DNA of 64,000 nucleotides, from contig NZ_CP047048.1 of assembly GCF_030408555.1 (NCBI RefSeq), positions 2,294,001-2,358,000 of the forward strand. Direction: 5' to 3'. Below, piece by piece: positions 26,271 through 35,002 of the stretch. A program made the position numbers and the translations under genes. How positions within the stretch are numbered: the first letter of the stretch is position 1; every line of letters begins with the position of its first letter. The notes under the pieces were generated by a model. It did no database searches, had not been told where the DNA came from, and was given only the letters and a program-made list of their open reading frames with translations. The DNA is from Corynebacterium aurimucosum (lineage in GTDB: Bacteria; Actinomycetota; Actinomycetes; Mycobacteriales; Mycobacteriaceae).

Positions 26271-27692
26271 ATGTCCGGGCGCAGCAATAGCTTCGTAGTC
26301 GTGGCCAACCGGCTGCCGGTGGACCTCGAAACCGCCGCCGACGGCACCCGTGAGTGGAAGGCCTCCCCGGGCGGCCTCGTCACCGCGCTCTCCCCTGTCC
26401 TAGAAGAGCACCAGGGCTGCTGGGTGGGCTGGCCGGGCGTGGCCGACGAAGCCCCCGAGCCTTTCACCACCGACAACGGCGTTCTGCTTCACCCGGTACG
26501 CCTCACGAATGAGGATTTTGAGGCCTTTTACGAGGGTTTTTCCAACGCCACCCTGTGGCCGCTCTATCACGATCTCATCGTCACCCCCATCTATAACCGC
26601 GATTGGTGGGACACCTACCGCGAGGTCAACCTGCGCTTTGCCAACGAGGTAGCGGCCGTCGCTGCGGAGAATGCCACGGTATGGGTGCAGGACTATCAGC
26701 TACAGCTGGTGCCTGGCATCCTGCGCCAACTGCGCCCCGATCTCACTATCGGTTTCTTCCTCCACATCCCCTTCCCTTCCCCGGATCTCTTCCGCCAGTT
26801 GCCGTGGCGTGAAGAGTTGGTGCGGGGGCTTCTCGACGCCAACCTGATCGGCTTCCACCTCGAATCCAACGCCCGCAACTTCGTGGAGCTGGCTCGCACC
26901 CAGGGCCTCACAGTAGAAGGTGAGGTCAGCACCCGCGAGGTGACCGCCCGCATCGTGACGAATAGCGGTCATTCCGTCGGGGTCGGCGCCTTTCCCATCT
27001 CCATTGCAGCGAGTGAGTTCGCTGAGGGTGGCGATGCAGAGGACGTCGCCCAGCTCCGCGCTGAGTTGGGCAACCCCGCACACGTCATTTTGGGGGTCGA
27101 CCGCTTGGATTACACGAAGGGCATCCTGCAGCGCCTCACTGCCTTCGAGGAACTCCTCGAGACCGGGGCGCTGGACCCGGACGAGGTGACCTTCGTCCAA
27201 CTAGCTACTCCCTCGCGCGAGCGCATCGATCACTACCGCGCCACGCGCTCGAAGGTGGAGGAAGCCGTGGGCCGCATCAATGGACGCTTTGGGCGCTTAG
27301 GAGCACCCGTGGTGCATTACCAGCACAGCTCAGTCCCGAAAGACGTACTACGGCGCTACTACCGGCTCGCAGACATCATGCTGGTCACACCATTCAAGGA
27401 CGGTATGAATCTGGTGGCCAAGGAATACGTGGCTTCCCACAGCGATGGCTCCGGCGCGCTCGTGCTCTCCGAATTCGCGGGCGCTGCAGCAGAGCTTACC
27501 CAAGCCAACCTGTGCAATCCCTTCGACATCGAGTCCATCAAACGCGCTCTACTCTCCGCGGTCAAGGCACTGGAGGAATCTCCTGATACCATGCGCGAGC
27601 GCATGATTGCGATGAACGAGCAGGTGCGTCAGCACGATATCGCACTGTGGTCGCAGTCCTTCCTCGGCGCACTGAACCAGGAGGAAGCATGA
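26271..27692 (+). CDS. otsA: Trehalose-6-phosphate synthase OtsA
   Basis: OtsA makes trehalose 6-phosphate from a nucleotide-glucose and glucose 6-phosphate. The 473-residue GT20 glycosyltransferase has VVANRLPVD, SPGGLVTAL, WVQDYQLQLVPGILR, FFLHIPFPSPDLFRQLPWR, VDRLDYTKGI and TPFKDGMNLVAKEY in the expected order, and no fused phosphatase. In corynebacteria trehalose also supplies the mycolate carrier. It follows the lysine-rich gene by 2 bases and overlaps the next lipoprotein gene by 4 bases (ATGA), so otsA, the lipoprotein and possibly otsB form one unit. Confidence 0.96.
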   Translation: MSGRSNSFVVVANRLPVDLETAADGTREWKASPGGLVTALSPVLEEHQGCWVGWPGVADEAPEPFTTDNGVLLHPVRLTNEDFEAFYEGFSNATLWPLYHDLIVTPIYNRDWWDTYREVNLRFANEVAAVAAENATVWVQDYQLQLVPGILRQLRPDLTIGFFLHIPFPSPDLFRQLPWREELVRGLLDANLIGFHLESNARNFVELARTQGLTVEGEVSTREVTARIVTNSGHSVGVGAFPISIAASEFAEGGDAEDVAQLRAELGNPAHVILGVDRLDYTKGILQRLTAFEELLETGALDPDEVTFVQLATPSRERIDHYRATRSKVEEAVGRINGRFGRLGAPVVHYQHSSVPKDVLRRYYRLADIMLVTPFKDGMNLVAKEYVASHSDGSGALVLSEFAGAAAELTQANLCNPFDIESIKRALLSAVKALEESPDTMRERMIAMNEQVRQHDIALWSQSFLGALNQEEA

Positions 27693-28213
27693 TGCGGCGC
27701 CGGCCCGCCGCAGCGCTCACCGCTGTGCTCGGCACGGCGCTGCTCACGCTTGGTCTGAGCGGGTGTGGCTCCGCCGAGGAGGAGCCTGCGCCGCGCGGCG
27801 ATGAGCGCATCCTGGACAAGGATTGGCAGGTCATTAACCTCTATACATCTCCGGATGCTCCTTCCTCCCTGCCCGCCGATACTGCACACGTGCCGCACAT
27901 GAGCTTCGGTGAACACACCGCTGTGGGCTCGACCGGCTGTGTTTCCTTCACTGCCGAGGTTTCCTTCCACAAGGATGACAAGGCCTCCACCATCTGGGAG
28001 GGCGACGTGATGCGGGTGGAGAAAGCCACTTATGAGAGCCCGCCGCGCAGTGCTGACTGCGAGGGCTCGATACAGTGGGCCGATTCACTCATGCGCAACC
28101 TCATTGCTGAGGGCCATGAATTCGATTTCGGGCTTAACCCGAACAACCAGCTGGTGTTGACGCTGCGCACTGACAAGGTGGACTCACCGATCATCCGGAT
28201 GGCCTCGCTGTAG
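27689..28213 (+). CDS. Small lipoprotein between otsA and otsB
   Basis: The 174-residue product has a lipoprotein signal ending LGLSGCGS (lipobox cysteine about residue 26) and an exported domain with two further cysteines (STGCVSF and SADCEGS) that could form a disulfide. I do not recognise a family. It starts inside the otsA stop (ATGA overlap) with AGGAGG just upstream, so it is coupled to otsA translation. A gene at this position between otsA and otsB is recalled for C. glutamicum, which suggests a conserved but unknown envelope role. Confidence 0.8.
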   Translation: MMRRRPAAALTAVLGTALLTLGLSGCGSAEEEPAPRGDERILDKDWQVINLYTSPDAPSSLPADTAHVPHMSFGEHTAVGSTGCVSFTAEVSFHKDDKASTIWEGDVMRVEKATYESPPRSADCEGSIQWADSLMRNLIAEGHEFDFGLNPNNQLVLTLRTDKVDSPIIRMASL

Positions 28214-28244
28214 CCTTGAAGTTTTCGGCGCTAGGGTGGGAAGC

Positions 28245-28988
28245 ATGATTGATGCTCTCGCCTCCGCAGAACACCTCGCGGTTGTTTCCGATTTTGATGG
28301 CACCTTAGCGGGCTTCGCACGCAACGCGTATGATGTAAAGCCGGAGCAGCGCTCGCTCGACGCCCTGGCCACCTTAGCGGAGCTCCCGAACACCACCGCC
28401 GCGGTGCTCTCCGGCCGGCACCTCGAGGGCCTAAAACAGGTATGCCCGCTGCGCGAACCGGTACTTTTGGGCGGTTCGCATGGCGCCGAGTCCTCGTGGG
28501 AGGATTCCGCCCTCACTCCGGAGATGGAAGCTCACCTGGCGAAGAAAGAAGCAGAGCTCAGAGAAATCATCGCGCGCCACCCCGGCGCGGAACTGGAGGT
28601 CAAACCCTTCCAGCGCGTGCTGCACCTGCGGACACTAGAATTGCAGGATCCTGACGCGGCGGCCGCGGCGTATGCAGAAGGCGAGGCTCTCAGCGCCGAT
28701 GGTTTCCCCAAGACAGCGGGCAAGTGCGTCGTCGAGTTTTCTGCTACACAGGCCACGAAAGGCACGTGGCTTGAGAAGCTTCGCCAGCGCGTCGGCGCCA
28801 CGGCAGTGGTCTTCTTGGGGGATGACACCACCGATGAAGACGGCTTCGCCCTGCTCAACCAACCGCCGGACCTCGGCGTCAAGGTCGGTGAGGGCGCAAC
28901 GCAAGCGGCGCTGCGCGTGCCCGATATCGCGGCGGTGACGGAGTTCCTCGAAGAACTCGCCGCCGCCCGCGCGCAGCACAGCGCTTAA
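28245..28988 (+). CDS. otsB: Trehalose-6-phosphate phosphatase OtsB
   Basis: OtsB dephosphorylates trehalose 6-phosphate to trehalose. The HAD-family protein (247 residues from ATG 28245) has motif I SDFDGTLA near residue 18, motif II AVLSGR, the cap region and motif IV FLGDDTTDEDGF. The upstream ORF start adds only three residues. TAGGGT lies exactly 7 bases before ATG 28245, so the gene has its own leaderless promoter despite following otsA and the lipoprotein. Its end overlaps the convergent LacI-type gene by 4 bases. Confidence 0.94.
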   Translation: MIDALASAEHLAVVSDFDGTLAGFARNAYDVKPEQRSLDALATLAELPNTTAAVLSGRHLEGLKQVCPLREPVLLGGSHGAESSWEDSALTPEMEAHLAKKEAELREIIARHPGAELEVKPFQRVLHLRTLELQDPDAAAAAYAEGEALSADGFPKTAGKCVVEFSATQATKGTWLEKLRQRVGATAVVFLGDDTTDEDGFALLNQPPDLGVKVGEGATQAALRVPDIAAVTEFLEELAAARAQHSA

Positions 28989-30070
28989 GCCCCAGCCGGG
29001 GCCACGGTCCGCCCGGGATGGAAGGTGGTCTCCAACAACGCGCGCGGCACCTCTCCGCGCCCATCGATGAGGCTGGCCAGCATGCGCCCCGCCGCCGCCC
29101 CCTTTTCCTTGTTCGGCTGCACGACGGTGCTCAGGCCCAGCGCCAAGGCGGGCGCAATGCCGTCGAAGCCGGTAACAGAAAGCTGCTCGGGAACCGCGAT
29201 TCCATGATCGCGTGCATAAGCGATTACGCCAAGCGCCATCGAGTCCGTCGTACACAACACCGCGGTGAGATCCGGGTGCCTAGTCAGCAATTCCTCTGCG
29301 GCCGCATAAGCGGTGCGTGGATCATTGATGTGGCGCGTCACCACGGGGATGCCTGCAGGATCGAGTCCCGCGTCTGCAAAGACATCGAGCGCACCCAATA
29401 CACGTGAGCGTTGCACGTGCATATCCGCCGCAGCTAGCTGCGCAGCCGTCACTTCACCATCGAGGCGCTCGCGGTATAGGCGGATGGCAAGGATGCCGAT
29501 GCGGGTATGGGAGGCGTCGACAAGCGCCTGCGCCGCCGGGGCAATCGCGGCGCGGTCATCGATGCCCACGAAGGGCAAGCCCGAATCCGTGGGCTGGTCA
29601 CACACCACCACCGGCAAGCCGCGGCGTTGCACGGCTTCAAGGTAAGCATCACCCGCCGCCACGGAATAGACCACAAATCCATCAACCGCCGCCGACCCTA
29701 CGAGCTGCGCTGCCTGGGCGTCATTGGGAGCACCGACGGTATCTGGACCGGCCGGGATGAGAGTCAACGTCGTGCTCGCCCCTGCCGAGGCCTCCGCCAT
29801 GCCGGCGAGGAAATCTACCGAGGCCATGTCCTCGAAGGCATAGGACAGGTGCTCAGTAAGCAGGACGCCCAGCGACCCCTGGCGGCGTGTGCGCAGGCTG
29901 CGCGCGGTGGGATCCGGGCCTGTGTAGCCACGCTCAGCCGCCGCGGTGAGGATGCGCTCCCGGGTGGCGGGGGCCAGCTGGTCTGGGCGGTTATACGCGT
30001 TGGACACCGTGGTGGGCGAAACCCCGAGTTCGGCTGCCAGGGAGGCCAGCGTCGTGCTGCGTTTGGACAT
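28985..30070 (-). CDS. ipsA: LacI-family regulator, likely IpsA
   Basis: The 361-residue repressor has a LacI helix-turn-helix (TTLASLAAELGVSPTTVSNAYNRPDQL, residues about 6-32) and a periplasmic-binding-protein-like ligand domain (VDGFVVYSVAAGD, GIDDRAAIAPAAQ, VLCTTDSMALG, LSVTGFDGIAPA). In C. glutamicum the gene next to otsB at this position is ipsA, the inositol-responsive regulator of inositol phosphate synthase; the name rests on that synteny. ATG 30070 is chosen over a longer ORF because TAACCT is exactly 7 bases upstream. It is divergent from the zinc transporter operon. Confidence 0.8.
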   Translation of the reverse strand: MSKRSTTLASLAAELGVSPTTVSNAYNRPDQLAPATRERILTAAAERGYTGPDPTARSLRTRRQGSLGVLLTEHLSYAFEDMASVDFLAGMAEASAGASTTLTLIPAGPDTVGAPNDAQAAQLVGSAAVDGFVVYSVAAGDAYLEAVQRRGLPVVVCDQPTDSGLPFVGIDDRAAIAPAAQALVDASHTRIGILAIRLYRERLDGEVTAAQLAAADMHVQRSRVLGALDVFADAGLDPAGIPVVTRHINDPRTAYAAAEELLTRHPDLTAVLCTTDSMALGVIAYARDHGIAVPEQLSVTGFDGIAPALALGLSTVVQPNKEKGAAAGRMLASLIDGRGEVPRALLETTFHPGRTVAPAGA

Positions 30071-30090
30071 GACGGTAAGGTTACCCGTTT

Positions 30091-30109
30091 TCAACTCATT
30101 ATCATTTGA
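30091..30109. promoter_or_regulatory. Candidate Zur-type operator upstream of the metal ABC operon
   Basis: TCAACTCATTATCATTTGA is a 19-base dyad with 7 of 9 pairs symmetric and an AT-rich TGATAATGA core, like Fur/Zur family sites. It lies 34 bases before znuA and 21 bases before ipsA. The C. glutamicum homologous operon is known to be zinc-regulated, as I recall. Confidence 0.5.
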
Positions 30110-30142
30110 CAACAATTTTCACTAAAGCGTAGAAATAGGGAC

Positions 30143-31240
30143 ATGACCACTACCCTCCCACGCCGCGCTTTCCGACGTCCCACCGCCCTCCTCTTCGCTG
30201 CCACGCTGGGCGCCGCCTCGCTGAGCGCCTGTTCTTCCAGCGGCGATAACGCCGATGGCGGCTCGGATGCCGGTTCCGATAAGGAGACCATTCAGGTCGT
30301 CGCCTCAACCTCCATCTGGGCTGATGTGGCCCAGGCGGTCGTCAACACCGCGCAGACCGACGTCAATATCGACGTCCACGCCATCGTGAGCGGCAACAGC
30401 GTGGACCCACACCACTTCGAGCCCACCGCCGCGGATATCGCCCGCGCCGACGAGGCCGACGTCATCATCGCCGGTGGCGGCGGCTACGACGCCTGGCTTT
30501 ACCAGGCCGTCAAGAACCAGGACCAGATCATTCACGCCCTGCCGCTTACTGCGCATGACCATGGCGATCACGATCATGGAGAACATGAGCATGGCGAGGA
30601 ACACGACCACGCGCATGATGAGCATGGTCATGACCACCATGACCATGGAGAAGGTCATGACCATGACCACGCTCACGAAGGCGAGACCGTGACCATGGAC
30701 GAGGCCAAGAAGATTGCCGCCGAGCACCCCGAGCAGGTCACCAACATCGATGGCAACGAGCACGTGTGGTACGACTCCGCCGCCATCGAGAAGGTGGCGA
30801 CGGAGGTCGCCACCCTCGTTAACGAGGCCAACCCAGAAGCCAAGGCGACCGCCGACCCACTCGTGGAACGTATGGAAGGACTGAAGGCACGCATCGAGAA
30901 GCTCCCGCAGCGCAACTACGCGCAGACCGAGCCCATCGCGGACTACATCTTCAAGTACACCGATAGCACCGACGCCACCCCGGAGGGCTACCGCAAGGCC
31001 ACCGTCGCTGAGGGCGAGCCCACCGCCGCCGACCTGGCCCGCTTCCTCGAGGACATCAAGCAGGACAAGATCGACCTGCTCATCTTCAACCCGCAGACCG
31101 AAACTGACATGACCAAGCGCATCCGCGCCGCCGCCGAGGATAAGAACATCCCGGTGGTAGAGATTGGTGAAACCCCACCAGAAGACACCAACTTCCTTGA
31201 CTACTACGAGGAAGTCGTCAACGCACTCGAGGCTGTGTAA
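30143..31240 (+). CDS. znuA: Zinc/manganese ABC transporter substrate-binding lipoprotein
   Basis: This exported lipoprotein (365 residues, lipobox SLSACSS, cysteine about 30) captures Zn or Mn for import. It has the cluster A-1 pattern: VVASTSIWADVAQAV, GNSVDPHHFEPT, IIAGGGGYDAWL, then a long His/Asp/Glu/Gly loop (about 136-178) with more than 15 histidines. EHVWYDSAAIEKVA, the C-lobe and PEDTNFLDYYEEVVNAL complete it. The His loop favours zinc. It is the first gene of znuA-znuC-znuB, and the next gene starts directly after its stop. Confidence 0.92.
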   Translation: MTTTLPRRAFRRPTALLFAATLGAASLSACSSSGDNADGGSDAGSDKETIQVVASTSIWADVAQAVVNTAQTDVNIDVHAIVSGNSVDPHHFEPTAADIARADEADVIIAGGGGYDAWLYQAVKNQDQIIHALPLTAHDHGDHDHGEHEHGEEHDHAHDEHGHDHHDHGEGHDHDHAHEGETVTMDEAKKIAAEHPEQVTNIDGNEHVWYDSAAIEKVATEVATLVNEANPEAKATADPLVERMEGLKARIEKLPQRNYAQTEPIADYIFKYTDSTDATPEGYRKATVAEGEPTAADLARFLEDIKQDKIDLLIFNPQTETDMTKRIRAAAEDKNIPVVEIGETPPEDTNFLDYYEEVVNALEAV

Positions 31241-31942
31241 GTGCTCATTTCTTTCAAGAATGCCGCAGTAGAACCACTGTGGTCGGACATGAACCTCGCC
31301 GTAGACCGCGGCGAGTTCATCGCCGTTTTGGGCCCCAACGGCGTGGGCAAGTCCACGCTGCTGGGAACAATCTTGGGTACCCGCCAGCTCACCGCGGGCA
31401 GCGTCGACGTCAACTGCCGCGTGGGCTTTATCCCACAGCAAAGAATGTTCCCCCAGGACCTGCCCCTGCGCGCCCGGGATCTCGTGTCACTGTCCCTCGC
31501 CCATGGCGTGCTCCGGAAGCGAAAGCCGGCGCGGGGGCGTATCGACGAACTCCTCGCCGAAGTTGGCGCCACCGGCATCGCTGACCGCCGCGTGGGCCAG
31601 CTCTCCGGTGGACAGCAACAGCTCATCCGCCAAGCCCAGGCCCTAGCCAACGATCCAGAGCTCATCCTCGCGGACGAGCCGCTGTTGTCTTTGGATCCAG
31701 CGCGGCAGCAGGCGACCGTCGAGAAGCTCAATGCGTGGCGCCACGAGCGCGGCACCTCCGTACTCTTCGTTACCCATGGCATAAACCCGGTGCTGGGCGT
31801 GGTGGATAAAGTGCTCTACCTCGCGCCCAATGGCCACACGTTCGGTTCAGTCGATGAGGTCATGCGCTCCGAGGTCCTCTCGGAACTGTATGGCTCCTCC
31901 GTGACTGTTCTCAACGTCGATGGGAGGCTCATCGTTGTCTAA
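31241..31942 (+). CDS. znuC: Zinc/manganese ABC transporter ATP-binding protein
   Basis: The 233-residue ATPase has Walker A GPNGVGKST (about 31-39), Q-loop IPQQRMF, signature LSGGQQQLIRQAQAL and Walker B ELILADEPLLSLD, and an H-loop FVTHGIN. Length and motifs fit metal-importer ATPases. The start is GTG directly after the znuA stop, so translation is probably coupled. The membrane subunit gene overlaps its end by a few bases. Confidence 0.92.
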   Translation: MLISFKNAAVEPLWSDMNLAVDRGEFIAVLGPNGVGKSTLLGTILGTRQLTAGSVDVNCRVGFIPQQRMFPQDLPLRARDLVSLSLAHGVLRKRKPARGRIDELLAEVGATGIADRRVGQLSGGQQQLIRQAQALANDPELILADEPLLSLDPARQQATVEKLNAWRHERGTSVLFVTHGINPVLGVVDKVLYLAPNGHTFGSVDEVMRSEVLSELYGSSVTVLNVDGRLIVV

Positions 31943-32882
31943 ATTCATCGAAGATACCCAGTACCTGCTGGGCGTTGATTTTGTGCAATCCTCGCTCATC
32001 GCCTGCGCGCTGCTCGGAATCCTTTCCGGAGTGATGACCTCACTTATCGTCCTGCGCCACATGTCCTTCTCTGTGCACGCCACCTCTGAGCTCGCGCTCA
32101 TGGGCGCGGCCGCAGCGTTGCTGTTCGGTCTCAACATCGGCTTCGGTGCGATTGCCGGTGCTATCGTGGCCGCCATCATCCTGGCGGTGCTGGGACTGAA
32201 AGGCCAACAAGACAGCGCTATCGGCGTGGTCATGAGTTTCGGCCTGGGTCTCTCGGTGCTTTTCTTACACCTCTACCCCGGCAACGCCAAGACCGCAATG
32301 ACGCTGCTGACGGGACAGATCGTCGGTGTCTCCTCCGCGTCGGTGTGGCTGCTCGCCGCAACCACCGCCATCATCGTCGCCGTGGTGGCGCTCTTCTGGC
32401 GCCCCCTGCTTTTCGCTTCCGCGGACCCGGTCATGGCCCAAGCCGCCGGCGTGCCGGTGAAGTCTCTAGCGGTGTGTTTCGCCATCCTCGTGGGCCTGAC
32501 GGCCGCGCAATCCGTACAGATCGTCGGTTCCCTGCTCGTCATGGCGCTGCTCATCACCCCAGGCGCAGCGGCGGTACAGATTACCTCCTCCCCGCTGCGC
32601 GCGGTGATGTGGTCCACCATCTTCGCGGAGGTCTCCGCCGTGGGCGGCCTGGTCCTCTCCCTGGCGCCGGGCCTGCCCGTCTCGGTCTTCGTCACGAGCA
32701 TCTCTTTTGTTATTTACCTGGTCTGCCGCGGCATCGGCTGGGCTCGCAGCCGCAAGGCCGTCCGCGACGACGTCGCCGCCCGCCGCGCCTCCCAGGAACA
32801 CTTCCGCGCCGCCACCGATCGCGCCGACGCCGAGACACACCACACCTCGACGCACGATGAGCACTGCGCGCATCAGGATTAG
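31935..32882 (+). CDS. znuB: Zinc/manganese ABC transporter permease
   Basis: The permease has about 8-9 transmembrane helices, with VLRHMSFSVHATSELALMGAAAALLFG and QIVGSLLVMALLITPGAAAVQITSSPL matching the ZnuB/MntB family, and a His-containing cytoplasmic C-terminus (HHTSTHDEHCAHQD). The start is uncertain. TTG at 31935 is preferred because GGGAGG lies 7 bases upstream; ATG at 31920 would add five residues. It overlaps znuC by 8 bases and completes the importer. Confidence 0.9.
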   Translation: MSKFIEDTQYLLGVDFVQSSLIACALLGILSGVMTSLIVLRHMSFSVHATSELALMGAAAALLFGLNIGFGAIAGAIVAAIILAVLGLKGQQDSAIGVVMSFGLGLSVLFLHLYPGNAKTAMTLLTGQIVGVSSASVWLLAATTAIIVAVVALFWRPLLFASADPVMAQAAGVPVKSLAVCFAILVGLTAAQSVQIVGSLLVMALLITPGAAAVQITSSPLRAVMWSTIFAEVSAVGGLVLSLAPGLPVSVFVTSISFVIYLVCRGIGWARSRKAVRDDVAARRASQEHFRAATDRADAETHHTSTHDEHCAHQD

Positions 32883-32891
32883 GCTAGATGC

Positions 32892-33731
32892 GTGACTTTG
32901 GAACGCCGTAGCCTCGAATTACAAGACCGCACCCGCACGTACCTCGTGTACCGCCCGAATGATGACGTCGAGCGCCAGAGAGACCTCCTCCTGTTCTTCC
33001 ACGGCTCCCTGCAATCCGCGAACGTCATCCGCCGCTTCACTAACGGCACGTTCGATGACCTCGCCACCCGCCACGGCATGCTTGCGGTCTACCCCACCGG
33101 CGTGGAACAGCACTTTAACGATGCCCGCGCCACCCTGCCCGTCGCCGCGCGCGAGCTGGGCATCGATGACGTCGCCTTCACGCGCGCCATCCTCGACGAG
33201 CTGCGCGCGGAGCAGGAGATTGGCCGCGTGTTCCTCTGCGGCTTCTCCAACGGCGGGCAGATGGTTATCCGCTTGCTCTTCGACGCCCCCGGGCTTGCCG
33301 ATGCCGCCTGCGTCTTCGCCTCCACTCTCGGCGCCGGCGCCAACCATGCGCCCACCAATCCGGACTCGGCGTACCAACCCACCCCGGTCATGTTCGTCCA
33401 CGGCACGGGCGACCAGCTCGCGCCCTATACGGGCGGAACGGCGGGCATTGACCCGAAGCGCACCCGCGGTGCCGTCACCGGCGCGCAGGAGAACGCCGCA
33501 CGCTTCGCGGAGCTCAACCATGCCGCCGGCCCAGAGCGCACCCACCTTTTCCCCGACACCGTTGTCGACCGCTGGGAGCCGGCAGACGCCACCGGCGCGC
33601 CGGTCGAGCTCGTGAGCGTCGAGGGCATGGGCCACGTCATCCCGTCGGGCAACGAGCTGGACCCACGCCTGGGTAAAAACACGGATTCCTTCATCGCTGC
33701 CGAGCTCGTGGAGGAATTCTTCGGGCTCTAG
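32892..33731 (+). CDS. PHB-depolymerase-like esterase (LpqC type), cytoplasmic form
   Basis: This is a 279-residue alpha/beta hydrolase with the oxyanion region LLLFFHGSLQ, nucleophile Ser in LCGFSNGGQM (about 118), an acid near VMFVHGTGDQLAPYTGG and His in GMGHVIPSG. These fit the polyhydroxybutyrate depolymerase/feruloyl esterase-like family. There is no signal peptide, so the substrate is probably an intracellular ester. TAGGCT lies 6 bases before the GTG start. It follows znuB by 9 bases and may be read from the same mRNA; no functional link is obvious. Confidence 0.8.
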   Translation: MTLERRSLELQDRTRTYLVYRPNDDVERQRDLLLFFHGSLQSANVIRRFTNGTFDDLATRHGMLAVYPTGVEQHFNDARATLPVAARELGIDDVAFTRAILDELRAEQEIGRVFLCGFSNGGQMVIRLLFDAPGLADAACVFASTLGAGANHAPTNPDSAYQPTPVMFVHGTGDQLAPYTGGTAGIDPKRTRGAVTGAQENAARFAELNHAAGPERTHLFPDTVVDRWEPADATGAPVELVSVEGMGHVIPSGNELDPRLGKNTDSFIAAELVEEFFGL

Positions 33732-33764
33732 ACTGCACGTGCGCCCCATCGTGTCTCACTCCAC

Positions 33765-34046
33765 TCAGCCCCAACCTCGGGTCGAGGCCGTTCGTAGGTG
33801 AGCGTCGAGAAGCAATAATTGTGGATTACCGACCAGTGCTTTGGCGATTCCTAGACGCTGTTTCATACCGAGCGAAGCATGCTCGCAGGAAACACTGTGG
33901 TGCAATGAAAGGCCTACAAGGGATAAAAGATCCTTCAGTTCATCATTCAGTGAACCTTGTTGTAGTGGTCGGCAATGTCGTTGACGATCGCGTAGAGGTC
34001 GCGTTCCATCGCGTAGGTTTTCTTTTCTCGCGTACTGACTAATCAC
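33765..34046 (-). pseudogene. Remnant of a BcrA-type antibiotic/peptide ABC transporter ATPase
   Basis: The minus strand encodes the ABC signature and Walker B region SLGMKQRLGIAKALVGNP followed by QLLLLD, highly typical of lantibiotic/bacitracin exporters. The frame then breaks. The expected next residues PTNGLDPR are encoded at 33775-33798 in another frame. No Walker A is present upstream. It is thus a truncated and frameshifted fragment. The surrounding stretch 33732-34351 is visibly richer in A+T than the flanks and has no other supported gene. Confidence 0.8.
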
Positions 34047-34351
34047 ACTTGCGACCCGTTGTTATCTAGAGAATTATTACGTCCCAGCGTGATGTTGCAC
34101 ACGTCTGTGCATGTATGTACTCTCGATGTCACGGTTTGCTGGCGAAGATTCTTCAAGTTACCCGCAGCTGAATCTGTACAAGGTGAAAACGGCAGGGAAA
34201 GGACCGAGTCGTCCTCGTCTCTAAGCCGTGGAACCCCAATCCTCCAGAACCTTGTATTCGGCACACGCACGCAATCTGAATGTTCAAGATGTGAAGTACT
34301 GGCCAGCAACCAAGAAGTAAAGATCGCCATCCAGCTTTCTCGGCCCTGAAT
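34047..34351. other. AT-richer non-coding stretch
   Basis: No gene is supported. It holds one short palindrome TGCACA-CGTC-TGTGCA (about 34093-34108). Open frames here on both strands are random in composition. It looks like decayed transferred DNA next to the ABC remnant. Confidence 0.45.
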
Positions 34352-35002
34352 CTAGCATCCGGAGGCGTAGAGAAACTCACGCAACGACTGAAACGCCAGC
34401 GTCTGTGTCACGTCGCGCAGCTCAAGGAAGAACCCATCTTCTGTAATTTCAACAATCCGCGCACCGGGGATGGCTGCCACAATCGGCGAGTGCGTCACCA
34501 CGATGAACTGCGCACCCGCCTCCGCGGCGCGATGGATTTCCGCCATGAGCGTCATCTGCCGCACGAGCGAAAGCCCAGATTCCGGCTCGTCGAGGATGTA
34601 GAGCCCGCGCCCATCAAAGGAACGCTGCACGACGTCCATGACGGACTCGCCATGCGACATCGCGGTCGAACCAACGTTGTAGTGCGCCTCCGCTCGCAGG
34701 AAGTAGCCGTCCTTGGGCGCGGTACCTAGCCGCAGGCTCGCCCACCTCCGGAGGGGATTGATGGGACCGGCGGAGCGCTGCACACCCCATATCCCACCGC
34801 GCTCAGGAAAGCCGTACTCGAAGGCAATGCCCTCGGCGAGCGTCGACTTTCCTACCCCGTTGTCCCCGGTCAGCACGGTCACCGGCGCACGCAGGTCCAG
34901 TCCTTGGCGTCGCAGCGCCACGAAACCAGGAACGGAGGACACCCACTCAGGTCCGTGGCCGCCGTCCAGCGCGGCATAGGCGTCGACATAGAAGTCTCTC
35001 AT
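34352..35002 (-). CDS. AAA/ABC-type ATPase, second of a tandem paralogous pair
   Basis: The 216-residue protein is a stand-alone ATPase. Walker A is TGDNGVGKSTL (about 46-56), signature-like AMSHGESVMDVV, Walker B GLYILDEPESGLS and switch FIVVTHSPIV follow. This is the RecF/AAA_21-like arrangement seen in single-domain predicted ATPases of unknown role. It overlaps the upstream paralogue by 4 bases (ATGA), so the two are cotranslated and could form a heterodimer. No membrane partner is next to it, so transport is unlikely. Function is unknown. Confidence 0.8.
   Translation of the reverse strand: MRDFYVDAYAALDGGHGPEWVSSVPGFVALRRQGLDLRAPVTVLTGDNGVGKSTLAEGIAFEYGFPERGGIWGVQRSAGPINPLRRWASLRLGTAPKDGYFLRAEAHYNVGSTAMSHGESVMDVVQRSFDGRGLYILDEPESGLSLVRQMTLMAEIHRAAEAGAQFIVVTHSPIVAAIPGARIVEITEDGFFLELRDVTQTLAFQSLREFLYASGC

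Noticed and set aside
30550..30690. Short tandem repeats near 30.6 kb as a mobile repeat
   Set aside because: They encode the His-rich loop of ZnuA and stay in frame.
34043..34349. Two opposing open frames of about 95 codons in the AT-rich gap
   Set aside because: Neither has a ribosome site, -10 at a useful distance, or any recognisable sequence pattern.
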